From assembly GCA_025455065.1 (NCBI GenBank), contig JALONG010000027.1:1-63590 (forward strand): 63,590 nucleotides of DNA, given 5' to 3'. The stretch comes from Candidatus Kapaibacterium sp. GTDB taxonomy: Bacteria > Bacteroidota > Ignavibacteria > Kapaibacteriales > UBA4661. The translations under genes were made by a program, and so were the position numbers. Under the pieces are notes generated by a model. The model was not told the DNA's origin and ran no database searches. It saw only the letters and a program-made list of their open reading frames with translations. Shown one piece after another: positions 36,620 through 45,799 of the stretch (position 1 is the stretch's first letter; every line of letters begins with the position of its first letter).

Positions 36620-37528
36620 TTACGGCTGATTTTTGTACAAAAACGTGCGGTGAAGCGCCATAGAAGCCGAGCCGAACACGCCCACACCACCTTCAATACT
36701 ACCCAAACGGTAGTTAAATCGCGGGTTCTGCCCCAAATTTGTCTGGCGAAACCAATTCGCCCAATTCACATCCGGCGCATAAATACGCAGTTCATGGACA
36801 CCGTACCATTTGAACGCCGTCCAAATAATCGGTGTAAACACCACAGCACGAATACCGGAGCGCACAGGCTCACTGTAACGCGGCAAACTAGCTTCAAAAA
36901 AACGCACAATACGGCGATTTTTCTCGTCGGTCGGCGGTCGGAGATATTTCCCATACCCCAGCGTATCAAGACATTCCGTCGAAAAAATATAATCCGTAAC
37001 GCCTGGCATCGGAGTCCACGAAATAGTAAGCGAATCCGGCGTAGGAAGCCGCGTTGTATCTTTCGGATACCAAAGTGTGTCTTTGGGAGCGCGTAACCAC
37101 TGTATTTGTGCGGGAGTGGTTGTTGTGCCTCGCAGCGTCAGGCGCGTTTGACGGTCGAGTTTGAGGAAACTCGCCTCAAAGCGGTAGGTAGTGCTAGGTT
37201 TTATAGGCTCCGGCGAGGAATATGTAAATGTTACGGGGTTATATTGCAAAGGAATCAAGCGTGAACCTTCAATCAAGCGAACATCGGCATCGCGGACGGC
37301 GGATTTCTCCAAACTAAAGGCAGAGTCTATGTTCAGCGACCGCATCACGCGAATATCCTGCACAGGCTCACCAACGATGATGAGCGCTTGCACGGCATAT
37401 TCTTCGATATAAGTGGTAATTTGCGGACTACCAAAAAAATCGCCAAAGCCCGATGCCTCGCAACCCGCAAGAATACTGCATACGGCGGCGATGCCCAAGA
37501 AGGCACGAATGGTGTGGTAAATCTTCAT
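36620..37528 (-). CDS. DUF4249-like lipoprotein
   Basis: A 302-residue lipoprotein with a lipobox ending at LAGC (Cys23). The DUF4249 pattern is visible: an early strand pair ([19 protein letters not shown]), the DADVRLIEG turn and a late [11 protein letters not shown] region. DUF4249 lipoproteins are usual in Bacteroidota, often next to TonB receptors, and are predicted to sit on the outer membrane. No TonB receptor is adjacent here. It lies between selD and mrdA on the same strand, 17 bp upstream of selD. Confidence 0.65.
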   Translation of the reverse strand: MKIYHTIRAFLGIAAVCSILAGCEASGFGDFFGSPQITTYIEEYAVQALIIVGEPVQDIRVMRSLNIDSAFSLEKSAVRDADVRLIEGSRLIPLQYNPVTFTYSSPEPIKPSTTYRFEASFLKLDRQTRLTLRGTTTTPAQIQWLRAPKDTLWYPKDTTRLPTPDSLTISWTPMPGVTDYIFSTECLDTLGYGKYLRPPTDEKNRRIVRFFEASLPRYSEPVRSGIRAVVFTPIIWTAFKWYGVHELRIYAPDVNWANWFRQTNLGQNPRFNYRLGSIEGGVGVFGSASMALHRTFLYKNQP

Positions 37529-37583
37529 GATGTGGTGAGTGGTGAAGTTGTAGAATAATCAAATGAGAAACCCGCGTCATACC

Positions 37584-39431
37584 TTACTTCGCTTGGGCAA
37601 TATCCTTCGTAACCTTGGTAGAATCAGTATTGTTCGGTTTTGTTGTTTTTTCGCGGTCGATTTTTTGTAATGCAAAATACCGTTCCATAATTTTTTGTGC
37701 AATCGGCGCGGCAATCGTACCGCCTGTTGCTCCGGCATTTTCAATCATCACGCACATCGCAATTTGCGGATTTTCGCGGGGTGCAAAGCAGATAAACCAA
37801 GCGTGGTCTTTGTTTTGCGAGTTTTGTGCCGTGCCTGTTTTTCCGCAGACCACAACACCGTCCACCGCCGCGCCGGAGGCAGTACCGCCGCGCCCTACCA
37901 CTGCTTGCATACCGTCGTGAATAATATCGAAATACTCAGGTTTTATCGGCAGTTGATTAGACGCAAAGGCGAGTTCCTGCTCTGAGCCTTGCTGTTTATC
38001 AATAAGTGAACGGACGATGTGCGGCTGATTCCACAAACCACGATTTGCCAGCGTTGCGGCGTAACTCGCCATTTGAAGCGGCGTAACGCCTACTTCACCT
38101 TGACCGATACCCCAATTCACCAACACGCCTTCTGTCCAGCCGTTTTTTCCGTAGCGGCGATTCATATACTGCGCCGAGGGTAGCAATCCTGAGCCTTCGT
38201 CAATCACGTCGGCACTTGTTTTTGCACCAAAGCCGAACATTTTTCCGTATTGCTCAAAGCGCTTCACACCAAGTTTCAAGCCGAGTTGGTAGAAATACGA
38301 ATTACACGAAACTTGAATCGCTCTGCGGACATTGATTGCGCCGTGTACGCCGCCGTGACACTTGAAGGATTTGTTACCCAAGGTAAACACACCGTTACAC
38401 TGAAGCGTCGTGTTTTCATCAACGATGCCTTCTTGCAATCCCGCCAGCGCCATCAGCATTTTCCACGTTGAACCGGGTGGATAGGAAGTTTGTGTAGCGC
38501 GGTTGAACATCGGCGTTTCGGGGTCGTTGGCAATGGAATCGTAAATAACTTTCGGTGTGCGTCCGCTAAATTTGCGCAAATCATAATCCGGCTTACTCAC
38601 AAGCGCAAGGATTTCCCCCGTTTTCGGCTCAATCACCACCGCCGCACCGCGTCTGTCAATGAGGGAGTCAATGAAGTCCTGCAAGCGAGCATCTATGCCG
38701 AGTTTGAGATTGAAGCCGTCTTCGGGATTAACGTCGTTTTTGCCGTTGTTAAAGCTGGAAACACGCTGTCCAAGCACGTTCACAGCCGCAAACTCAATGC
38801 CTTTGCGCCCACGCATGAAATTTTCGTATCCCGCTTCAATACCGGAATACCCGATAACATCGCCCGGGCGGTAGTAATCACCAAGTTGCGCGAGTTGCTG
38901 TTCGGCAATTTCTTTCGTGTAGCCGAAAAGATGGGGCGAATTGCCCTTAAAATCGTACACGCGCTTCGATTCCGAAAGCACCGCAATACCGGGCAGTTCA
39001 TTCCGATTTTCCTCCACCGCCGCAACAATTCTTGCATCGGCATCACGGTAGATTTTGACGGGAATCGTTGGTGAGGTTTTGCGGTAGCGGTCAATTTTTG
39101 TGCGGAGTTCGTCCTCGTCTATGCCTAAAATTGTCGCCAAAAAAGGCAGCGTCCGCACATCAAATTCTGCCGGAGTAACCGTAATGGCTTGCGAGGGCGT
39201 ATTATGGACAATCAGTGTGCCGTTGCGGTCATAGATACCGCCGCGTACAGGCTCTTTGACAATTTGCTTAATCGCCTGCAACTCAGATTTGGAGCGGTAT
39301 TCCTCGCCTTCGATAATTTGTAGTTGCACCAAACGCCCGACATACAGCGCGGAAATGAATCCTATAACGCCGTAAAGAATCCGCCGCCGTTTGGGAGTGC
39401 CGAAATCGCTGTAACTTGAGAGTGTTTCCAT
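37584..39431 (-). CDS. mrdA: Penicillin-binding protein 2, peptidoglycan DD-transpeptidase
   Basis: PBP2 cross-links peptidoglycan during cell elongation. The 615-residue protein has one N-terminal membrane helix (residues about 18-38), a PBP-dimer domain, and a transpeptidase domain. The latter has the active-site Ser in YPPGSTWKM (about 319) and the KTGT motif GKTGTAQNS (about 528). The REPVRGGIYDRNGT-like segment (KEPVRGGIYDRNGTLIVHN) is usual for the family. Neither rodA nor mreBCD is next to it, so the common elongation operon is not conserved here. Confidence 0.95.
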   Translation of the reverse strand: METLSSYSDFGTPKRRRILYGVIGFISALYVGRLVQLQIIEGEEYRSKSELQAIKQIVKEPVRGGIYDRNGTLIVHNTPSQAITVTPAEFDVRTLPFLATILGIDEDELRTKIDRYRKTSPTIPVKIYRDADARIVAAVEENRNELPGIAVLSESKRVYDFKGNSPHLFGYTKEIAEQQLAQLGDYYRPGDVIGYSGIEAGYENFMRGRKGIEFAAVNVLGQRVSSFNNGKNDVNPEDGFNLKLGIDARLQDFIDSLIDRRGAAVVIEPKTGEILALVSKPDYDLRKFSGRTPKVIYDSIANDPETPMFNRATQTSYPPGSTWKMLMALAGLQEGIVDENTTLQCNGVFTLGNKSFKCHGGVHGAINVRRAIQVSCNSYFYQLGLKLGVKRFEQYGKMFGFGAKTSADVIDEGSGLLPSAQYMNRRYGKNGWTEGVLVNWGIGQGEVGVTPLQMASYAATLANRGLWNQPHIVRSLIDKQQGSEQELAFASNQLPIKPEYFDIIHDGMQAVVGRGGTASGAAVDGVVVCGKTGTAQNSQNKDHAWFICFAPRENPQIAMCVMIENAGATGGTIAAPIAQKIMERYFALQKIDREKTTKPNNTDSTKVTKDIAQAK

Positions 39432-39637
39432 AACGTTCTAAAATGAAGAAAAAACAGTCTGCAAAGTTACACAGTTCGCCGCTTCTATCCACAGAAATTT
39501 TGCTGAAAAGCGGATGCAATGGTACTTTTCACCAAATTGAAAAAGAAAGGCGCGAGAAAAAGCAGACATTTTGTATCTTTAGCGCATCCGCGCCGTAGAG
39601 CCGGAAAAGAACTGTTTCCACGTTTATCGCTGCTGTT

Positions 39638-40267
39638 ATGCTGGATTACGCCGTCCATTTTATTCAAGGGCTGCCGCCGCTTGGTGTGCTGCTGTTTGTG
39701 TGCTTTATCACACTTCTGGAAAATGTTTTTCCGCCTTCGCCAAGCGACACAATTTTGGTCTTTTGCGGTACGCTCATTGGGCTTGGAACGGTAGGTTTTG
39801 CGCCGATGTTGGCAATGGCGACCCTTGGCAGCGTACTGGGATTTTTGATAATGTATTGGGTGGGGCAGCGCTACGGAACGCATATTATCGAATCAAAGCG
39901 CTTTGATTTTTTGCCTGTTGATAGTATTCACCGCGCTGAAGCGTGGTTTAGACACTACGGGTATTGGGTTATCATTGCGAATCGCTTTCTTTCCGGTACA
40001 CGTGCCGTTATTTCGATGGTTGCAGGCATTTCGGAAATGAAACTCAGCACAACGACTATTTTATGCGCTCTGAGCGCGGGAGTCTGGAATGCCGCATTAC
40101 TTGGTGCGGGAGCGGTCTTAGGGAAAAATTGGATTCAGATGGACGAGTATTTGCAACTTTACGGAAAAATCTTGCTTGTGGCATTAGCGGTGATTGCTGT
40201 AGGTATTTGGGGGTATCGCGTGTGGAAAAAATCATCCACAAACAACGCAGCCAAGCCGAAGGTGTAG
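39638..40267 (+). CDS. DedA-family membrane protein
   Basis: A 209-residue protein with several membrane helices. The family core is visible: ENVFPPSPSDTILVFCG near the N-terminus and FRHYGYWVIIANRFLSGTRA with VISMVAGISEM in the middle, matching the re-entrant-loop FxxRxxPGxR region. DedA proteins help recycle lipid carriers such as undecaprenyl phosphate or move phospholipids across the inner membrane. The gene is divergent from mrdA and convergent with gltD. Confidence 0.92.
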   Translation: MLDYAVHFIQGLPPLGVLLFVCFITLLENVFPPSPSDTILVFCGTLIGLGTVGFAPMLAMATLGSVLGFLIMYWVGQRYGTHIIESKRFDFLPVDSIHRAEAWFRHYGYWVIIANRFLSGTRAVISMVAGISEMKLSTTTILCALSAGVWNAALLGAGAVLGKNWIQMDEYLQLYGKILLVALAVIAVGIWGYRVWKKSSTNNAAKPKV

Positions 40268-40285
40268 CCTTAGACCAAATCTTCC

Positions 40286-40329
40286 CCGTCCTACTGCTTC
40301 GCGCCGTCTTCGGAGCGGCGGTAGAACGG
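40286..40329. terminator. Possible bidirectional terminator between the DedA gene and gltD
   Basis: CCGTCCTACTGC at 40286-40297 can pair with GCGGTAGAACGG at 40318-40329, with one mismatch and one wobble, around a GC-rich loop. It lies in the convergent spacer. There is no T-run on either side, so the call is weak. Confidence 0.3.
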
Positions 40330-40355
40330 GTTATCCGAAAAAATTCCAAGTCTTC

Positions 40356-41843
40356 TCACACCGTCAAAATTGCATCGTGGTCAATTACAACCGTATCGCG
40401 CAAAGGGTCAGGTAATACGCTTTCGCCCATGAGGTATTCATCCACCGAGCGAGCAATAGAGCGCCCTTCGGCAATAGCCCACACCACCAGCGACGCGCCC
40501 CGCGTACAGTCTCCTGCCGCGAAAATTCCCGGCTGCGACGTAAAGCCGCCCGTGCGCACTGCTACTTTGCCCGTTTTCGTGGTTTCCACCTCAAGTTGGC
40601 GTAAAAGCTGGTATTCGGGATAAGAAAATCCAACAGCAATGAGTACCAAATCCGCCGGAATAAGCACTTTGTCGCCTTTGATGAGGTGCGGTGCGGCGCG
40701 TTCTTCCGCACGGGCTTTGCGGTTGAGTCGTGCGGCTTCGATTGCCACAACATTCCCTTTTGCATCACCCACAAAACGCTGCGTTACCATCGTAAACATT
40801 CGTTCACAGCCCTCTTCATGCGATGTTGTTTCCATGAGAACAGCCGGAACGTGGGGCCACATTACGTTGATTTCTCCTGCTTCCGGCGGTCGAAGGTGAA
40901 TATCGAACTGCGTTACCGACTTCGCGCCTTGACGATTTGCCGTGCCAATGCAGTCCGCTCCTGTGTCGCCGCCGCCAATCACGACAACATTCTTCCCCTC
41001 AGCCGTGATACGGTCTTCAGGGGAAATTGCCTCGCCACAATCCACGCGGTTTTGCTGTGTGAGATACTCCATCGCCGGCGAAATTCCCTCTAATTCCCGT
41101 CCTTCGAGTGGTACATCGCGCTCAACGCTGGAGCCGATTGCCAGCACAACCGCGTCAAACTCGCGTTGCAAGCGCCATGCGGGGAATTTTGTACCGACAT
41201 CGGTGTTCGTTTGAAATTTTATTCCTTCTGCGCGAAGCTGCTCAATGCGGCGTTCCACCACGCTTTTCGCCAATTTGAAATTCGGAATGCCGTACAGCAA
41301 GAGACCACCCAAACGGTCGCTTTTCTCAAACACCGTTACCGAATGTCCAGCGCGATTAAGTTGCTGTGCGGCTGCCAGCCCTGCCGGACCGGAACCCACA
41401 ATAGCCACACGCTTCCCCGTGCGGAAGGTCGGCGGCTCCGGCTGAATCCAGCCTTCAGCAAAGCCCCTATCCACAATCGCATTTTCGATAGATTTTATCG
41501 TAACAGCAGGCGCATTGATTGCCAGAACGCATGAAGACTCGCAGGGTGCAGGGCAGGTGCGCCCCGTAAATTCGGGGAAATTATTGGTAGCGTGAAGCTG
41601 GTCAATCGCCTCGCGCCAATCGTTTTTGTACACCAAATCGTTCCACGTTGGAATAAGATTCCCAAGCGGACAGCCCGATGTGCAGAAGGGCGTTCCGCAG
41701 TCCATACAGCGAGCGCCTTGCTCCTGTGCTTGCTGGACGGGCAGCGTGTATTCAAATTCGCCGAAGTGCTTCTTTCGTTCATCGGCGCTTTGTTTGGGAG
41801 CGGTCTTGCGCTCAAATTCGAGAAATCCTGTTGGTTTGCCCAT
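40356..41843 (-). CDS. gltD: Glutamate synthase, small (NADPH) subunit
   Basis: GltD supplies electrons from NAD(P)H to GltB for making glutamate from glutamine and 2-oxoglutarate. The 495-residue protein starts with the N-terminal Fe-S part (CMDCGTPFCTSGCPLGN, about residues 46-62, and CPAPCESSC near 96). A FAD site (AIVGSGPAGLAAAQQL, about 147) and an NAD site (VVIGGGDTGADCIGTA, about 290) follow. It is on the same strand as gltB but separated from it by about 4.2 kb carrying seven other genes. Its start lies just after a 15-bp tandem repeat, which is therefore in its promoter region. Confidence 0.97.
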   Translation of the reverse strand: MGKPTGFLEFERKTAPKQSADERKKHFGEFEYTLPVQQAQEQGARCMDCGTPFCTSGCPLGNLIPTWNDLVYKNDWREAIDQLHATNNFPEFTGRTCPAPCESSCVLAINAPAVTIKSIENAIVDRGFAEGWIQPEPPTFRTGKRVAIVGSGPAGLAAAQQLNRAGHSVTVFEKSDRLGGLLLYGIPNFKLAKSVVERRIEQLRAEGIKFQTNTDVGTKFPAWRLQREFDAVVLAIGSSVERDVPLEGRELEGISPAMEYLTQQNRVDCGEAISPEDRITAEGKNVVVIGGGDTGADCIGTANRQGAKSVTQFDIHLRPPEAGEINVMWPHVPAVLMETTSHEEGCERMFTMVTQRFVGDAKGNVVAIEAARLNRKARAEERAAPHLIKGDKVLIPADLVLIAVGFSYPEYQLLRQLEVETTKTGKVAVRTGGFTSQPGIFAAGDCTRGASLVVWAIAEGRSIARSVDEYLMGESVLPDPLRDTVVIDHDAILTV

Positions 41844-41854
41844 GATGATTAGTT

Positions 41855-41919
41855 TGGTGCTTGGTTACTTGGTGCTTGGTTACTTGGTGCTTGGTTACTT
41901 GGTGCTTGGTGCTTGGTTT
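41855..41919. repeat. 15-bp tandem repeat upstream of gltD
   Basis: Three full units of tggtgcttggttact start at 41855, 41870 and 41885. A broken fourth unit with an extra ggtgctt follows. The array begins 12 bp from the gltD start codon. It also lies within the upstream region of the divergent nuclease gene. It could vary in copy number by slippage. Confidence 0.9.
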
Positions 41920-41939
41920 CGGGGAGTTTTGTATTTTTG
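41914..41939 (+). promoter_or_regulatory. Putative TTG / TAnnTTTG promoter of the nuclease pair
   Basis: TATTTTTG at 41932-41939 matches the TAnnTTTG box, and a TTG at 41914 lies upstream at about the right distance. The ATG at 41987 follows after a leader of roughly 40 nt. The upstream element overlaps the end of the 15-bp repeat. Confidence 0.4.
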
Positions 41940-41986
41940 TGAAATTGACAGCAAAAATTTCTTTTACCGTACATAATTTTTTAGAT

Positions 41987-42604
41987 ATGGCTACTTCATA
42001 CTCAGGTTTTACGACCATTGAGAGCATTAAGAAACTAGGCTTGCAAGTGCAACGGAAGGGATTATTTCCCGAAATTCAGCCGATTGTGCCTGATGCAGCG
42101 CTTGTTTCCTTGCTCGGCAAAAATCGTCGTTTGCCGCTTGGGAACGAAAAAGTCAAATCAGAAATGCTTGTTGCTCCTATTCTCAGTGAAATGTGGAGTA
42201 GGAATGAAGCCGCTTGTACGCTCTTTTCCGGCTATATTCTGGATGTTGATGCAGAGCAAGGTTTAACGGGGCGTTGTGATTTTCTCTTTTCAGCAATCAA
42301 TAGCGTCATTGTCGAAGCGCCAATTATTGCCATTGTCGAAGCAAAAAATGATAATGTTGATGAAGCCATTCCTCAGTGTGCCGCTCAATTACTTGCCTCG
42401 CAGATGTTTAATGAGCAAAATAGCCATCCAACATCTGTTCTCTACGGCGCAACGACAACCGGCTTTGAATGGCTTTTCATGAAACTCATTGGCTCAGTCA
42501 TTACTGTTGATACCGATATTTACCAACTCCGCAATCTGCCTGAATTGATCGGCGTTTTGCAGTATGTCATCAACTATTACAAAGAACACTCCTTTACCCA
42601 CTAG
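41987..42604 (+). CDS. PD-(D/E)XK-like nuclease domain protein, copy A
   Basis: A 205-residue protein. The likely catalytic core is GRCDFLFS followed by IIAIVEAKNDNVDEAIPQC, giving the Asp and Glu-x-Lys of a PD-(D/E)XK nuclease. An upstream segment, EMLVAPILSEMW, supplies a possible Glu. No helicase, methylase or other partner domain is seen. The ATG at 41987 is chosen because the longer frame upstream translates the DNA repeat. A close copy lies 12 bp downstream. The family is often annotated only as hypothetical; substrate and role are unknown. Confidence 0.6.
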   Translation: MATSYSGFTTIESIKKLGLQVQRKGLFPEIQPIVPDAALVSLLGKNRRLPLGNEKVKSEMLVAPILSEMWSRNEAACTLFSGYILDVDAEQGLTGRCDFLFSAINSVIVEAPIIAIVEAKNDNVDEAIPQCAAQLLASQMFNEQNSHPTSVLYGATTTGFEWLFMKLIGSVITVDTDIYQLRNLPELIGVLQYVINYYKEHSFTH

Positions 42605-42616
42605 CGCCTCGCAACC

Positions 42617-43246
42617 ATGATTACATCCTACTCCGGCTTTACTTCCGTTACAGAAACAGAGGAGATTCTGCACATTACCGTAAGACGCTCTCAACTGTTT
42701 CCAACACTGCCGCAGCTTGAGCCAAGTGTGCGTTTACAAGAAACGCTTGCGATAAACCGCCGTTTACCGCTTGGCAACGAAAAAGCAAAATCGGAAATGC
42801 TCGTTGCGCCTGTTTTGAGCGAGATTTGGCTGCGTAATGAAGCCCATTCTACGCTGTATTCAGGTTACACGTTGGATGTTGATAGAGAACAAGGTTTGAC
42901 GGGGCGTTGCGGCTTTATTTTTTCCGCAGAAAACAACATCGTGGTCAAAGCACCGATTATTACTATCGTTGAGGCAAAAAACGATAATGTTGATGAAGCC
43001 GTGCCTCAGTGTGCCGCTCAACTCTATGCCGCACAGATTTTTAACGAGCGCAATGGGCGGAACGTGCCTATTCTTTACGGCGCAACAACAACCGGCTTAG
43101 AATGGCTCTTTGTGAAACTTATCGGTTCGGTCGTAACGGTTGATACGGATGTCTATCAACTCCGTGCACTACCTGAACTTCTCGGCGTTTTGCAGCATAT
43201 CATCAATTATTACAAAGAACTTCCTCCGACAACAGATGCCTTGTAA
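42617..43246 (+). CDS. PD-(D/E)XK-like paralogue, copy B, lacking the catalytic Asp
   Basis: A 209-residue tandem duplicate of the gene before it. Shared stretches include NRRLPLGNEKAKSEMLVAPV, GLTGRC, TIVEAKNDNVDEAVPQCAAQ and LYGATTTGLEWLFVKLIGSV. Where copy A has GRCDFLF, this copy has GRCGFIF (GAT replaced by GGC), removing the predicted metal-binding Asp, while EAK is kept. It may be a catalytically dead partner or regulator of copy A, or an early pseudogene. The open frame is intact, which favours retained function. Confidence 0.6.
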   Translation: MITSYSGFTSVTETEEILHITVRRSQLFPTLPQLEPSVRLQETLAINRRLPLGNEKAKSEMLVAPVLSEIWLRNEAHSTLYSGYTLDVDREQGLTGRCGFIFSAENNIVVKAPIITIVEAKNDNVDEAVPQCAAQLYAAQIFNERNGRNVPILYGATTTGLEWLFVKLIGSVVTVDTDVYQLRALPELLGVLQHIINYYKELPPTTDAL

Positions 43247-43267
43247 GGCTCTTCAAATCTCATTCTT

Positions 43268-44941
43268 TTAGGGAGCAAGCGGCGGACGCTTCTTGTGAAA
43301 CCCCGTCGCATCTTGAAATTTCTTTGCGACAGTAAGTACCGTGCCTTCGTCAAACAACCGCCCGCAAAACGTGATGCTGATTGGTCTGCCGTCCGTGCGT
43401 GTGCCATTGGGAACAACCACGCAGGGGTGTCCCGTCAAATTCGTCAGAAGCGTGTTGTTTCCTTCGGTTGTCGGGCAGATGTACACATCCACTGTTTTCA
43501 TCAATGCTGCCATTTCTTCGATGACGAGGCTGCGAATGCGCTGCGCTTGGACGTACTCAACGGCAGGAATGAAGCGGGCTGCGCGGAATTGGTTGCCCCA
43601 CGCGAATTTATGTTGCTGCACAAATGCACTGTCCTTTCCGCTCCGCGTGAGTTCATCGAAAGCGGCGGCGGCTTCCACGCTAATCAGGTAATCCAAACTT
43701 CCAACGGGATATTTTTTCGGTAATGTAATCGGAATAAGTTCCGCGCCGAGTTGTCGCAATGTCGTCAAAGCCGCACTGTCACTGGTGGTATAGCCTCTGT
43801 CATTTTCAAAAAGGTCTTTCACATAGCCGATACGCAACTTCGACAAATCCACTTTCGGCGAATAGGAAAACGCCGCCTCGTACACACTAGCATCCAAGCC
43901 GTCTTTGCCCTTAATCGCGTTGAACACAATCGCACAGTCTTCCACCGAGCGGCAAATCGGACCAACTTTATCAAACGTCCATGCAAGCGCCATAGCACCC
44001 GTGCGGCTTACACGCCCGAAGGTTGGACGCAAACCCGTTACACCGCAGCGCGTGGAAGGCGAAACAATAGAACCGTAGGTTTCCGTGCCGATAGCAAACG
44101 CGACCAATCCCGCAGCCGTCGCTGCCGCAGAACCCGCAGACGAGCCACTGGAGCCGTCTTTCAGATTCCAAGGACTGCGCGTCATGCCGCCGTACCAAAC
44201 ATCGCCCATCGCAAATTCTCCCAAGGAGAGCTTTGCAACCAGCACTGCACCTGCTTCGGAGAGTTTTTTCACAACAGTCGCATCTTCGTCCAAAACTTGG
44301 TCTTTGTAAAGAGCGCTTCCCCACGTGGTTTTGTAGGTTTTGGTGGAAAATAAATCTTTCAAACCGTAAGGAATACCGTGCAGCAATCCGCGATATTTCC
44401 CCTTCGCAATCTCCGCATCCGCTCTGCGAGCCTCTTCCAAAGCGCGTTCTTCGGTCAGCGTCACGGTGCAAAGAAGGCTATTGCCGTATTGTTTCAGGCG
44501 ATTGAGATAGAGCGTTGTTAGCTCAAGCGACGTGATTTTACGGGCTTTGATGAGCGCGGCAAGCTCACCAATGCTGTAAAATGCGCGGTCTTCGCGGTTT
44601 TCGGGCAGAGCAGCGCTCACAGAACTTGTTTGAAAATTACCTTTTGTGGGCAGCACGAAACCCGGTGGAATCGGATTAAACACAAACGCAGGTGGGATGC
44701 TGTTTGGAAGCGTTGCTGTACGGACTTCAGTGTAAGCAGCGAGATTCGCATTTACTTCATCCAGTAAGGAATCACGCTGATTCTCGCTGAAGCGCAGCCC
44801 GATAATGCGCTCCGCTTCAGCAATCATCGTTCTCGTAATAGCACCTTGCTTTTCCTGAGCAATGCTTCCCAGCACAAAGCCTACTGCCACAAGCGTTATA
44901 GAAAGCATACCAATGTTGATGTTACGAGTAATCGTTTTCAT
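43268..44941 (-). CDS. Secreted amidase-signature hydrolase
   Basis: A 557-residue amidase-signature enzyme that hydrolyses an amide bond using a Ser-cisSer-Lys triad. Visible parts are PYGLKDLF (Lys195), DGSSGSSAGSA (cis-Ser region, near 265) and the nucleophile loop TETYGSIVSPS (Ser291). An N-terminal hydrophobic segment (residues 8-28) suggests export or membrane anchoring, and about 90 extra residues precede the catalytic domain. This is unlike GatA, which is cytosolic. It starts 3 bp after a cytochrome P460-like lipoprotein gene, so the two are very likely one operon. The substrate is unknown. Confidence 0.88.
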   Translation of the reverse strand: MKTITRNINIGMLSITLVAVGFVLGSIAQEKQGAITRTMIAEAERIIGLRFSENQRDSLLDEVNANLAAYTEVRTATLPNSIPPAFVFNPIPPGFVLPTKGNFQTSSVSAALPENREDRAFYSIGELAALIKARKITSLELTTLYLNRLKQYGNSLLCTVTLTEERALEEARRADAEIAKGKYRGLLHGIPYGLKDLFSTKTYKTTWGSALYKDQVLDEDATVVKKLSEAGAVLVAKLSLGEFAMGDVWYGGMTRSPWNLKDGSSGSSAGSAAATAAGLVAFAIGTETYGSIVSPSTRCGVTGLRPTFGRVSRTGAMALAWTFDKVGPICRSVEDCAIVFNAIKGKDGLDASVYEAAFSYSPKVDLSKLRIGYVKDLFENDRGYTTSDSAALTTLRQLGAELIPITLPKKYPVGSLDYLISVEAAAAFDELTRSGKDSAFVQQHKFAWGNQFRAARFIPAVEYVQAQRIRSLVIEEMAALMKTVDVYICPTTEGNNTLLTNLTGHPCVVVPNGTRTDGRPISITFCGRLFDEGTVLTVAKKFQDATGFHKKRPPLAP

Positions 44942-44944
44942 TGG

Positions 44945-45481
44945 TTACTTCAAAGACCATGAATAATCGTTCGACATCCGTGTACGATGACAACCAACGC
45001 ACAAGGCAGCCGCACTGTCACTTACAAAGCGGTTTGCGATATTGCCAGCAGCATTAAGTGTTATCCACTCCCAGCCAGTTGGATTGGTAGCAGCAAAGGC
45101 TCCACCACGCTTTACCATCATCGCACCGCTTACAATCACGCTATCACTGCGGCGGCGGAAGTATTTTACAAGGATTGTACCAACGGGATAGCGTCCGTTA
45201 GCGTCTTTGGCAATCGTTACAAAGTTGTTACGGGCATAGACAGTACGCGTAACAGAGGTATCTCTCGAACTGTGCGCCGTACCTAAAAACGAGCCGTCTG
45301 GACCTGCAGTGCCAACGTAAGGACCAGCAATCCGCGACCATTGGGCCGTGACACCAACCAAATTCGAGTCCCCGGCGATAAAGTCCGCAGGAACTTGTGG
45401 CGCAGGAGTGGGCTGCGTACAGGCATAGACAAGTACCACCATCGCAAAAACAACGCATATGCGGTAGAATAGAGTCTTCAT
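44945..45481 (-). CDS. Cytochrome P460-like lipoprotein
   Basis: A 178-residue exported protein with a lipobox-like signal (VLVYAC, Cys21). The P460-type pattern is visible: GTILVKYF, MMVKRGGAFAATNPTGWEWI and a C-terminal CVGCHRTRMSNDYSWS carrying one c-type haem motif (CVGCH). P460 family members oxidise hydroxylamine or NO with a lysine-linked haem, although many homologues have other or unknown roles. It directly precedes the secreted amidase. Both proteins should be in the periplasm or on the outer surface. Confidence 0.75.
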   Translation of the reverse strand: MKTLFYRICVVFAMVVLVYACTQPTPAPQVPADFIAGDSNLVGVTAQWSRIAGPYVGTAGPDGSFLGTAHSSRDTSVTRTVYARNNFVTIAKDANGRYPVGTILVKYFRRRSDSVIVSGAMMVKRGGAFAATNPTGWEWITLNAAGNIANRFVSDSAAALCVGCHRTRMSNDYSWSLK

Positions 45482-45655
45482 AATATGACTTTCAAAAATG
45501 TGTGAAAAAGAATTGTAATGAGGGCATTTGTGGGGTTAGATGCCCGTTTGATTCTTCAAAAACTACGAAAAAAACATAACTCATTATGTCATCTAGCTAA
45601 CATTTGATAGCCGCTCAAGAATAGTTCCGAGAACGTACGTTCCCCACAAACTACC

Positions 45656-45799
45656 TCAATACCATTTTTCTTGCATGAGGCGCAAAAGTTCAGCATTTTT
45701 CTTACCATTCCAGCCTTTATCACGCACCGTAAATACTTCGTGTTGCGTGAAATTGCGCTTGAGTTTTTTTGGTAAATTTTCATCCAACAAGATTTTCAT
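45656..45799 (-). pseudogene. Truncated DUF5615 toxin remnant
   Basis: The frame starts at 45799 as MKILLDENLPKKLKRNFTQH and continues through VFTVRDKGWNGKKNAELL to a TGA at 45656-45658. This gives 47 residues against about 110 in intact DUF5615 PIN-like toxins. The N-terminal acidic motif is present, but the rest of the fold is missing. Its start overlaps the DUF433 gene by 20 bp, as in intact pairs. A 12-bp perfect palindrome (GAACGTACGTTC, 45631-45642) lies just beyond the stop. Confidence 0.7.

Noticed and set aside
41855-41919. Start of the first nuclease gene inside the 15-bp repeat
   Set aside because: Starting at 41861 would translate the DNA repeat into VTWCL units. The ATG at 41987 begins at the conserved MATSYSGF also found in the duplicate gene.
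45589-45783. A 64-residue gene overlapping the toxin remnant
   Set aside because: It is another frame of the broken DUF5615 gene and shares only its DNA; it shows no family of its own.
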